A stretch of DNA of 64,000 bases from Macellibacteroides fermentans (GTDB taxonomy: Bacteria > Bacteroidota > Bacteroidia > Bacteroidales > Tannerellaceae), in assembly GCF_013409575.1 (NCBI RefSeq), contig NZ_JACCCY010000001.1, positions 988,501 to 1,052,500 of the forward strand, written 5' to 3'. Positions 36,785 through 43,874 of this stretch are shown one piece after another. How positions within the stretch are numbered: position 1 is the stretch's first letter; each line of letters opens with the position of its first letter. The notes beneath the pieces were generated by a model, which was given only the letters and a program-made list of their open reading frames with translations, did not search any database and was not told the DNA's origin. The position numbers and the translations under genes were made by a program.

Positions 36785-37942
36785 CTTGGGGAGGATAGAA
36801 TCTCGTAAATTAGTTAATACAACTGTTTCTGTTTCCTTTGTAGATATTGTTTTCTTTAAAGTAGTATCTTTTACTTGAAATTTGCACCAAATATCAAATG
36901 GGGGAACTAGTATTAACTTATTATCTAATCCTCCCTTATCTAATGCTTGTCCCTCTCTTGCCGCAGTTCCAATCAAATCATTAAAATAACTTATTTTTGA
37001 TTCCATATAATATTTTAAGTATAGTGGATTTATAACGTTATCATCTATACTATAAATATTGTATGCAGAACTCACACCTCCTATTTCGTCAAGCATAATT
37101 CCCCAATTCAATATTTCACGACTCATTCCAAAAACCAAATTGAATTTTCTTAGAACTTTATTTTTTGATGTACTACTACTTAATTGTTTCTTATATTTTC
37201 CAGAGCGTGGGATAATTCCATTATTAGTAACAGAGTATTCAGGCAATGATCCTGCAAGAACTTTTTCAGTAAAAGGTGTTATGAATGAACTTAAAGTAAC
37301 AACTCTCCATCCCTCAGGTATCATCCCAAGCTCGGAATCTACGAATTTACCATCTTTGAATGGATCAAAGTCAACGAACCAAGACTTGAATAAAGCCTGT
37401 GCCTGCTGCTCTAAATTATCATTTATCCGGCGATTGAGTTCGATTTTGTTATCGAGAGAAGATAGAATTTCAGATATCCTTAGTTGAATTTCATAAGATG
37501 GATATGAAACAAGAACTTCTTTAAGCTCAGATTGTTTGATACCTGTAACCGTTGTTCCTGTTTCCCTAGCACATAACCTTGAATGACCTATGTTGGATAA
37601 AAAATAGTATTTTAGATATTTATTATCTAAAATACCATTTTTTCCTCTAAGACAAACTGTCCTCTGTGCCAATGCTATCTTTCTATCATCAAGTTGGGCA
37701 ACTTCACCTAGTGGAGCTTCAGTTGTCAAAACTACATCGCCTTCTTTTGGAAGACCTCGAACCATCCAACTATCATAATTATCTTCTGCTATATATTCCG
37801 TAGGAGTCTCAATTCTACCATTTTTAATAATTTTAGCAGTAATAAGAGGGACTCCTGATTCCGTTTTAACAGGTGTCTTTCCTCTATAATCGATTAATTG
37901 GTCCAGTAAATCGATTAATTTATCTTCTTTCCACTCTTCCAT
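36743..37942 (-). CDS. hsdS: Type I restriction specificity subunit, full length
   Basis: 399 residues with two target recognition domains separated by a conserved helix. TRD1 (about 1-160) starts WKEDKLIDLLDQLIDYRGK. The central spacer LDNKIELNRRINDNLEQQAQ is followed by ALFKSWFVDFDPFKDGKF. TRD2 (about 210-370) follows, and the C-terminal helix ends LRDSILPKLMSGEIKINDLNC. It selects the DNA target for both methylation and cleavage. It is the only complete hsdS in the window, so it is presumably the one in use. Direct repeats flank it, so it behaves as a cassette. Confidence 0.93.
   Translation of the reverse strand: MEEWKEDKLIDLLDQLIDYRGKTPVKTESGVPLITAKIIKNGRIETPTEYIAEDNYDSWMVRGLPKEGDVVLTTEAPLGEVAQLDDRKIALAQRTVCLRGKNGILDNKYLKYYFLSNIGHSRLCARETGTTVTGIKQSELKEVLVSYPSYEIQLRISEILSSLDNKIELNRRINDNLEQQAQALFKSWFVDFDPFKDGKFVDSELGMIPEGWRVVTLSSFITPFTEKVLAGSLPEYSVTNNGIIPRSGKYKKQLSSSTSKNKVLRKFNLVFGMSREILNWGIMLDEIGGVSSAYNIYSIDDNVINPLYLKYYMESKISYFNDLIGTAAREGQALDKGGLDNKLILVPPFDIWCKFQVKDTTLKKTISTKETETVVLTNLRDSILPKLMSGEIKINDLNC
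37413..37424 (-). repeat. Shared recombination-core sequence in full hsdS (A copy)
   Basis: AAATTATCATTT on the plus strand. Here identity extends both ways: to the right it matches the 35604 copy, to the left (coding EQQAQALFKSWF) it matches the 38641 copy. So this gene holds the unbroken form of the junction that is broken in the two half genes. Confidence 0.75.
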
Positions 37943-37994
37943 AAATGAGAATTTAGCAGTTTAAATCGTTAATTTTTATCTCTCCAGACATCAG
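37934..37994 (-). repeat. 61-bp direct repeat at the end of the upstream half hsdS
   Basis: Partner of 36724-36784. It covers the last codons of the half hsdS at 37953 and the first codons of the full hsdS. Recombination between the two copies would remove exactly one full hsdS gene. Confidence 0.85.
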
Positions 37995-38711
37995 TTTAGG
38001 TAAAAGAGAATCACGTAAAAAAGATAATTCCTTGTTTTCTTGTCTTAAATAATGTATTTTATCTAAGATTGGATTCACTATTTTGCAGAGCTCGGTGATT
38101 ACATCTACATTAATGGCCAATTTGAGATTTAATGAATCTTCTAAGTGAAAACGTTGATGACTTCCAGTAGCACCATTAACGAGACTCATAATAGAATTAT
38201 AAAACCCATCGCTAGATATTACTGAGTAAACAAATGAATATTTACCAGGATCCTTAGCTTGATATGGTATAAACTCTGTTGAGCAGACAGAATTTAGATC
38301 TACTTTATGCGTAAACCAAATACGCTTAATTCTCGGATTCAATTTAGAAAATAGAGTAGTATAGTCATTCAATATAAACTTATTGCTCTTGATGTCAGTT
38401 CCTAGCTGTATTTCAGGAGTAAGACCATTATCAAATGCAGGCAAACTGTAATGAACAAAAGTTTTGCTTAAGTTCTTTTGGGGATTAATGCTATCTTTTT
38501 CAATGACTACTATATCTCTTAGAGTTGCAACATTCCATCCCTCAGGTATCATCCCAAGCTCAGAATCTACGAAATTACCATCTTTGAACGGCTCAAAGTC
38601 AACAAACCAGGACTTGAATAAAGCCTGTGCCTGCTGCTCTAAATTATCATTTCTCACTTTCTTTAAGGAAAAATGAATAGTGTGTTTATATGTTGAGTTA
38701 CAAACAATCAT
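37953..38711 (-). CDS. hsdS: Half hsdS: central helix plus second target recognition domain
   Basis: 252 residues. The first 20 (MIVCNSTYKHTIHFSLKKVR) are unlike HsdS and come from the sequence beside the recombinase. From NDNLEQQAQALFKSWFVDFEPFK onward it matches the full gene's central region, then carries a different TRD2 (about 60-220) and the shared end KLMSGEIKINDLNC. It lacks TRD1. Its ATG lies 2 bp from the recombinase stop. It would complement the 35591 half at the shared core. Confidence 0.85.
   Translation of the reverse strand: MIVCNSTYKHTIHFSLKKVRNDNLEQQAQALFKSWFVDFEPFKDGNFVDSELGMIPEGWNVATLRDIVVIEKDSINPQKNLSKTFVHYSLPAFDNGLTPEIQLGTDIKSNKFILNDYTTLFSKLNPRIKRIWFTHKVDLNSVCSTEFIPYQAKDPGKYSFVYSVISSDGFYNSIMSLVNGATGSHQRFHLEDSLNLKLAINVDVITELCKIVNPILDKIHYLRQENKELSFLRDSLLPKLMSGEIKINDLNC
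38641..38652 (-). repeat. Shared recombination-core sequence in upstream half hsdS (B copy)
   Basis: AAATTATCATTT on the plus strand. Identity with the full hsdS extends only to the left; to the right the sequence becomes CTCACTTTCTTTAAGG, unrelated to hsdS. This is the other outer edge of the split gene, 3.04 kb from the 35604 copy and in the same orientation. Confidence 0.75.
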
Positions 38712-38713
38712 AA

Positions 38714-39706
38714 TCAGTAGATGTATTTACGATGCGATAATTTCACATTAGTTTGATTAACCATGGCATAGTGCATCGTGGTGTCTATTTTCACATGCCC
38801 TAATAATAGTTGAACTTGTTCTACGGGCATTCCTTTATCAATTGCCATTGTAGCCAGAGTACGACGGAATTTATGTGGATGTAATCGGTTGATTTTAAGT
38901 TTTCTACCAATATTACGAAGACGCATCTCCACTCCTGATATCTGTAAGCGAGCATGAGGTTTAGCTAATGAAACAAACAAGGCAGGATTTCTATCTTTGC
39001 GAGATTTAAGATATTGTTGTAAATGTATTTTCGTTCGCGCATTGAAATAAACCATTCGCTCTTTATTTCCTTTACCGAAAACAACACACTCGCGTTCTTG
39101 AAAATTAATGTCGCTTCTGTTTAATTTTACAAGTTCTCCAACACGTATTCCTGTAGAAGATAGCAGATCGATGATTGCCAAATCACGGATTTGGGTACAG
39201 CTATCCCGAAGCATTTCTAACGATTCATCACTTAATACTTCCTTAATTTGTGTCCCTGTCTTAACCTTATGAATTCGCCTGACTGGACTTTTCAGGATAT
39301 AATCCTCTTCTTCCAACCATGCAAAGAATGAAGAAAAGATACGACGTATATTATCTATTGTTACTTTGCTGGATTTCCGTTTACTCTGAAATACAGCCAA
39401 ATAAGCCCGAATATCCTCTGTAGTATAATCGGCTACATTTTTAGGCATCCCGTTAAATAAATGACGAATAGTTGAGTCGTAATATTTTATCGTTTTTAGA
39501 GAACATCCTTCAACCTGTTTCGCTGATAAGAAAATTTCGAGCAATCTGGAATTTGAAGCAAAATCTTCATGCACAGTTTCTCCATCAACAACAACTTCAT
39601 ATTTACTAAGTATTTGTAATAATGAAGTGCTGAGTTGTGCAGTTTGTTCAAATGTTAAAACTCCAGACATAGCATTCTCAATTTCGTTAATCAGTTTTTC
39701 TTTCAT
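38714..39706 (-). CDS. Tyrosine recombinase in the hsd locus
   Basis: 330 residues. A SAM-like N-terminal DNA-binding domain (about 50-140) is followed by the catalytic domain with Arg188 (TGIRVGEL), Lys212 (GKGNKER), His278 and Arg281 (HPHKFRRT), His304 (LLGHV) and the nucleophile Tyr313 (MHYAMV). All catalytic residues are present. Recombinases of this type sit in many Bacteroidales type I loci and shuffle hsdS domains. It lies between hsdM and the hsdS cassettes, so it is the natural candidate for acting on the AAATTATCATTT cores. Its targets are inferred. Confidence 0.9.
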   Translation of the reverse strand: MKEKLINEIENAMSGVLTFEQTAQLSTSLLQILSKYEVVVDGETVHEDFASNSRLLEIFLSAKQVEGCSLKTIKYYDSTIRHLFNGMPKNVADYTTEDIRAYLAVFQSKRKSSKVTIDNIRRIFSSFFAWLEEEDYILKSPVRRIHKVKTGTQIKEVLSDESLEMLRDSCTQIRDLAIIDLLSSTGIRVGELVKLNRSDINFQERECVVFGKGNKERMVYFNARTKIHLQQYLKSRKDRNPALFVSLAKPHARLQISGVEMRLRNIGRKLKINRLHPHKFRRTLATMAIDKGMPVEQVQLLLGHVKIDTTMHYAMVNQTNVKLSHRKYIY

Positions 39707-39760
39707 ATTTCTTTAATTTTAAAATAAGTATATAAAATTGAAGAAATTATGAATCTCTTA

Positions 39761-41287
39761 TTATATAGTAAACCCAATGCTCTTCAATTGTTTTCTAATT
39801 TCATCTTCCAGCTCGTGAGATTTTTCAAAGAGTCCCGATAATTCACTGGTAAGTCGATCCATCTTTATCTCGAATGGTTCTCCGTCATCTTCTACATCTG
39901 CAATACCAACATAACGACCCGGGGTAAGGATATAATCCTGCTTAGCAACTTCGCTTAATGGAACAACTGCGCAGAATCCCTTTTCATCTTCCAATGTTCC
40001 TTCATTAAATGAAGTGAATGTATCAGCAATTTTTTGAATATCTCCTATTTCTCCGTTCTCCATATCGTCTGAGTCGGTAAGCTCACGAAGTTTACGGGTA
40101 ATCATCGTCCCCATATTACGAGCATCAACAAAAAGGATTTTTCCTTTTTGTTTTTTCTGACGATTTATAAACCATAATGAAACCGGAATTCCTGTTGTAT
40201 AAAATAACTGAGGTGGTAGAGCTACAATACCTTCTATTAGGTCTGCTTTAATAATATTTTCTCTTATTGTTCCTTCGCCTCCGGTCTGGGAGGATAACGA
40301 ACCGTTTGCTAATACCATTCCCATTTTACCTCTGGGAGACAAATGGTGAATCATATGCTGCATCCATGCGAAGTTAGCATTACCAGCAGGCGGTATTCCA
40401 AACTTCCAGCGTACATCTTCCTGAAGTTTATCAGCCCCCCAATCACTAAGATTAAATGGAGGATTGGCCAAAATAAAGTCGGCTTTTAAGGTAGGATGTT
40501 GATCATCGAAAAATGTATCGGCATTAAATTTTCCCAAATCTGCTTCTATTCCATGAATCGCTAGATTCATATGAGCCATTTTCCATGTTGTTGGATTGCT
40601 GTCTTGACCGAAGACAGAGATATCATTAATATTTCCCTGGTGATTTTCTATAAATTTCACCGACTGAACAAACATACCTCCAGATCCACATGCAGGGTCG
40701 TATACACGACCACTAAATGGTTTTATCACTTCTATCAATGTCTTTACAATACAAGCTGGTGTATAAAACTCTCCTGCCAGTTTACCTTCTGCTTCGGCAA
40801 ATTTTGATAAACAATATTCATAGGTACGGCCCAAAATATCTTTATTACCATGCTCATGCATTTGAACATTGGAAAATAAATCCACCACATTACCTAATCT
40901 TCTTTTATCCAATTCCGGACGAGCAAAGTTTTTAGGGAGTATTCCTTTCAGGCGATTATTTTCTTTTTCAATTAAACGCATGGCGTCGTCTATAACCATA
41001 CCAATTTCTGCAGTGTGTGCTGCTTCAGAAATTACACTCCAGCGGGCTTCTTGCGGTACAAAGAAAATATTCTCCGAAGTATATTCATCTTTATCTTCTT
41101 GAAAGCCATCTCCTTCGTCAATCAATTCCTGATATCTCGCTTCAAACCGGTCTGAAATATATTTCAAAAATATTAGTCCAAGTACAACAGATTTATATTC
41201 TGAAGCATCCAAATTACCTCTCAACAAGTCTGCTGCTTTCCAAATTTCTTTCTCGAACCCAATCTCTACGGTATTATTTTTGGCCAT
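39761..41287 (-). CDS. hsdM: Type I DNA methyltransferase M subunit
   Basis: 508 residues. The N-terminal HsdM_N domain (about 5-140) precedes the N6-adenine methylase domain with the SAM-binding motif DPACGSGGMF (197-206) and catalytic NPPF (275-278). The EFYTP block at 173-177 is typical. The C-terminal helices pair with HsdS. It methylates adenine in the target set by HsdS and protects host DNA. It is the first gene of the operon. It appears intact. Confidence 0.95.
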   Translation of the reverse strand: MAKNNTVEIGFEKEIWKAADLLRGNLDASEYKSVVLGLIFLKYISDRFEARYQELIDEGDGFQEDKDEYTSENIFFVPQEARWSVISEAAHTAEIGMVIDDAMRLIEKENNRLKGILPKNFARPELDKRRLGNVVDLFSNVQMHEHGNKDILGRTYEYCLSKFAEAEGKLAGEFYTPACIVKTLIEVIKPFSGRVYDPACGSGGMFVQSVKFIENHQGNINDISVFGQDSNPTTWKMAHMNLAIHGIEADLGKFNADTFFDDQHPTLKADFILANPPFNLSDWGADKLQEDVRWKFGIPPAGNANFAWMQHMIHHLSPRGKMGMVLANGSLSSQTGGEGTIRENIIKADLIEGIVALPPQLFYTTGIPVSLWFINRQKKQKGKILFVDARNMGTMITRKLRELTDSDDMENGEIGDIQKIADTFTSFNEGTLEDEKGFCAVVPLSEVAKQDYILTPGRYVGIADVEDDGEPFEIKMDRLTSELSGLFEKSHELEDEIRKQLKSIGFTI

Positions 41288-41690
41288 AATTATTTGACTA
41301 TAATCTATTTATTTTTTCTATTGATATTTACATGCTCAAACAGTCTTAGCAGATTTCTAAACACTTATTCAATGATTAAATTAGGATAGAACTCTATTAA
41401 ATCATTCATTAGATTTATTACTTGACTGTATTATAAATAGCAAATATAGAAAGAATACTGGATAATTATAATAAAATAATAATTTATATATCAAATCTTT
41501 CTGAAAACTGCTTTAGAATAAATTAGCTTTATTATTCCGTTTTGGAATAGATGTTTTTTTAATAATCAATAATCTATTAAATATTATTGTCTATTTTTGT
41601 AAAGAATCAATGCATTGTTTATGGTAATGAAATACTGAAACACTAAAATAAAAAACTATTATACTAAAACTACAATAAAAACAGATTGCG
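41288..41690. promoter_or_regulatory. Divergent promoter region between hsdM and the unknown gene
   Basis: 403 very AT-rich bases without a gene. On the minus strand a TATATTTG box at 41448-41441 fits the -7 consensus and would give hsdM a leader of about 150 bases. On the plus strand TATTTTTG at 41592-41599 could serve the gene at 41691. Neither has a clear -33 TTTG at the usual spacing. Confidence 0.4.
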
Positions 41691-42329
41691 ATGTCACGAT
41701 TAAGCGACTTATACAAAGCAATGGAAACGTTGCGTAAGGAAGGGCTTTCATTAAACGAAGACCTTGAAAAACAAGTGAATGAATTGGAAGAGAATATTAT
41801 CAAAAAAGAGATTCTTCCAATTGTAACAGAAACTATAGCTCCGGCACTTAAGCAGGTACAGCGAGAATTGGTACTGGTAGTCGACTATGTACCTGGTTCG
41901 CCAATTAGCGTGCACTTGTCTCGTAAACGCAACTTTGCAGCTGAATTTGCTGATGCGAAAGAGATTCTTCCTGATCCGCAGGTTGTTCACAAGGAGATTG
42001 GAAAGACTGGTCCGAAAGGCGAGATCGCTCCCGCTACACGATTAAGAATCACCTTTGCCGATGGCAGTGTTATTCAAGAAAAGAATGCAGCTGAAACATT
42101 CCGTAAATTTGTTATGGAGGTTGGCCCGGACCGTGTCCGTTCGTTAGGTATGAAGCAGAATAAAGTTCCTTTGATATCCAATACACTTGATGAAAAATAC
42201 AAAAGAACGCAGAAGTCCGTTGGTAACGGTTGGTACTTAATAACCAATAGCAATACACTAACAAAGAAACGAGATATTGAGCGAATAGCTTCAAAGTTTG
42301 GTATAAAAGTAAAAGTTGAAGTTATTTAG
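41691..42329 (+). CDS. Unknown protein beside the restriction locus
   Basis: 212 residues. An N-terminal coiled coil (about 1-55: KAMETLRKEGLSLNEDLEKQVNELEENIIKKE) is followed by a basic beta-rich core (VHLSRKRNFAAEFADAKEI) and a C-terminal half with FRKFVMEVGPDRVRSLG, NGWYLITNSNTLTKKRDIERIA and KVKVEVI. The C-terminal pattern (helix, then a strand with NGWYLITNSN) seems a small conserved domain often seen near restriction genes, but I cannot name it. It is transcribed away from hsdM and converges with the HTH gene, overlapping it by 8 bp. Confidence 0.7.
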   Translation: MSRLSDLYKAMETLRKEGLSLNEDLEKQVNELEENIIKKEILPIVTETIAPALKQVQRELVLVVDYVPGSPISVHLSRKRNFAAEFADAKEILPDPQVVHKEIGKTGPKGEIAPATRLRITFADGSVIQEKNAAETFRKFVMEVGPDRVRSLGMKQNKVPLISNTLDEKYKRTQKSVGNGWYLITNSNTLTKKRDIERIASKFGIKVKVEVI

Positions 42330-42549
42330 ATTCAAGCAGTTTTTGTCTGTCCATGGGTACCGGACCGAGTTGCATTCCCATAAGTTTTAACACCTGGTTT
42401 ACCTTATCCATCTTCAGTGTTTCTTTTCCCTGTTCCAGTTCGCGCAAAAATCGGATACCTACACCGGCTTTCTGTGCAAACTCTTCACGTGATAAACCCA
42501 GCGATTTCCGCTTTGCTTTCACAAATTCGTTTAATGGAAGATTATTCAT
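42322..42549 (-). CDS. HipB-like XRE-family repressor without a HipA partner
   Basis: 75 residues from the ATG at 42549. That start is preferred because an operator-like palindrome and a -7 box lie just upstream; a Met codon at 42591 would put both inside the gene. The XRE helix-turn-helix spans about 5-60 (LNEFVKAKRKSLGLSREEFAQKAGVGIRFLRELEQGKETL), and the ending VLKLMGMQLGPVP is typical of HipB/Y4mF antitoxins. These normally precede a HipA-like kinase toxin; here none follows on the strand, because the gene ends at the convergent unknown gene. It probably represses its own promoter. Confidence 0.8.
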   Translation of the reverse strand: MNNLPLNEFVKAKRKSLGLSREEFAQKAGVGIRFLRELEQGKETLKMDKVNQVLKLMGMQLGPVPMDRQKLLESK

Positions 42550-42556
42550 ATTCAAT

Positions 42557-42649
42557 ACCTTTTCGGGTACAAATATAAGATTATTATTCAATAATAGACC
42601 CTTTCGGGTGTTATTTCGTGATTATACGGAGAATAACACCCGAAAGGGT
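42557..42649. promoter_or_regulatory. Three operator-like palindromes around the repressor promoter
   Basis: ACCTTTTCGGGT (42557-42568), ACCCTTTCGGGT (42598-42609) and ACCCGAAAGGGT (42638-42649) share the form ACC-n6-GGT. The last two extend to a perfect 18-bp inverted repeat (42598-42615 with 42632-42649). A TATATTTG -7 box for the repressor (minus strand, 42577-42570) lies between the first and second sites, so binding would block the promoter. The large hairpin may also end transcripts from the salvage operon, whose last gene stops at 42664. Confidence 0.6.
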
Positions 42650-42663
42650 ATCTTATTATTGCT

Positions 42664-43854
42664 TTATTTCACAATAGAGCCGGCTACAATGTTGGCTATC
42701 AACGAGCGGAGGCGTACTACGCTGCCTTTGTCGGCGGGGTGGACTGCGTTGGTTAGCAGGATCACGGCCGTGTCGGTGTAGGGGTCTATTATAAAGGAGG
42801 TGCCTGTATAGCCGGTATGGCCGTAGGTGTAGGAGCTGAACAGATCGCCGGTATTGGAGGCATAGGGTGAGAAAATGTCCCAGCCCAGGGTGCGGCCCAG
42901 TGAGCTTACTTCGCGGGGTACGGTGCGCATGGCGCAGACGGTCTGGGGTCCCAGGATGCGCTTCTTGTGGTATTCGCCGCCGTTAAGCAGTGCAGCTGCC
43001 AGGATGGCAAGGTCGTCGGCAGTGGAGAATACGCCGGCATTGCCGGAGATGCCTCCGTTCATGATGCGTGCCAGCGGGTCGTGTACGTCGCCTTTCAACA
43101 CGGATCCGTCCGGTTGCTTTTCGGTGGCTGCGCAGCGGTCGCGTAATTGGCCGGTGGGGAGGTAGTCGGTGCTGTTCATCTCAAGAACGTCGAAGATGTG
43201 CTTTTTGGCAAAGGCTCGCAGGTTGGTTCCCGATGCGGTTTCGATGATCCGTTGCAGCGTGATGTAATTGAGGCAGCTGTATTGAAAGGCTGTTTTGGGA
43301 GCAAAGTCTCGTCTGCAGCCGGCTATGTATTCGATGAGTCCGGCCGGGTTGGGTGCTCCGTAGGTTGCTTTCAATTCGGTTACGCTGGCATAGGGTGGCA
43401 GTCCCGAGGTGTGGGTGAGCAGGTCCACCACTTTGATGTTCACGGTGTTGCCTTTGGCATCGGTCCAGGGTTTGAAGCCGGGGATGTACAGACTTACGTT
43501 GTCTTGCAGGCGGATCTTGCCCTGCTCGATCAGCACCAGGGTGCTGATGGCCGTGGAGACCGATTTACTTACGGATGCGAGGTCGAATACGGTACTTTCT
43601 TCCATCTGAAGCGTATCGGGGTAGACCTGCCGGTTTCCGTAGGCTTTGATGTAGGCCATCTTTCCATGCCGGACCACCGCCAGCACGGCTCCCGGGATTT
43701 CGTGTTTATCGATGGCCTGGTGTATCACCTGGTCGGCATAGATAAATTTAGCAGGGTCCATCCCTACTTTGTCGGGACGGGTACGCTGCAAAGGTTGTGC
43801 CTGCAATTGTAATGCAAGCACAACCAATCCTAATCCAATGAAGTACTTCTTCAT
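42664..43854 (-). CDS. Exported serine hydrolase of the beta-lactamase/esterase family
   Basis: 396 residues from the ATG at 43854, chosen for its ribosome site AGGAG 6 bases upstream and its signal peptide (MKKYFIGLGLVVLALQLQAQ). The SxxK motif is Ser94-Val-Ser-Lys97. The second motif reads YSCLN (192-196), where class C enzymes have Y-x-N, and HTGYTGT is the third. Substrates are probably cell-wall peptides or esters rather than antibiotics. It is the last gene of the MurNAc salvage cluster, 20 bp after the phosphoesterase fusion, so a periplasmic role in muropeptide trimming is plausible. Confidence 0.82.
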   Translation of the reverse strand: MKKYFIGLGLVVLALQLQAQPLQRTRPDKVGMDPAKFIYADQVIHQAIDKHEIPGAVLAVVRHGKMAYIKAYGNRQVYPDTLQMEESTVFDLASVSKSVSTAISTLVLIEQGKIRLQDNVSLYIPGFKPWTDAKGNTVNIKVVDLLTHTSGLPPYASVTELKATYGAPNPAGLIEYIAGCRRDFAPKTAFQYSCLNYITLQRIIETASGTNLRAFAKKHIFDVLEMNSTDYLPTGQLRDRCAATEKQPDGSVLKGDVHDPLARIMNGGISGNAGVFSTADDLAILAAALLNGGEYHKKRILGPQTVCAMRTVPREVSSLGRTLGWDIFSPYASNTGDLFSSYTYGHTGYTGTSFIIDPYTDTAVILLTNAVHPADKGSVVRLRSLIANIVAGSIVK

Positions 43855-43874
43855 ATCTCCTGTATTGTTGGTGT

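Noticed and set aside
31817-41287. Invertible hsdS system with inverted repeats
   Set aside because: All three hsdS genes and all core and 61-bp repeats are in the same orientation. I found no inverted copy in the window, so inversion is not supported; excision or exchange is the alternative kept.
42322-42591. HipBA toxin-antitoxin module
   Set aside because: The repressor looks like HipB, but no HipA-like kinase is encoded beside it; the convergent neighbour has no kinase motifs.
42664-43854. Antibiotic-inactivating beta-lactamase
   Set aside because: The SxxK motif is present, but the second motif is YSCLN rather than Y-x-N, and the operon context is cell-wall salvage, so an esterase or peptidase role is more likely.
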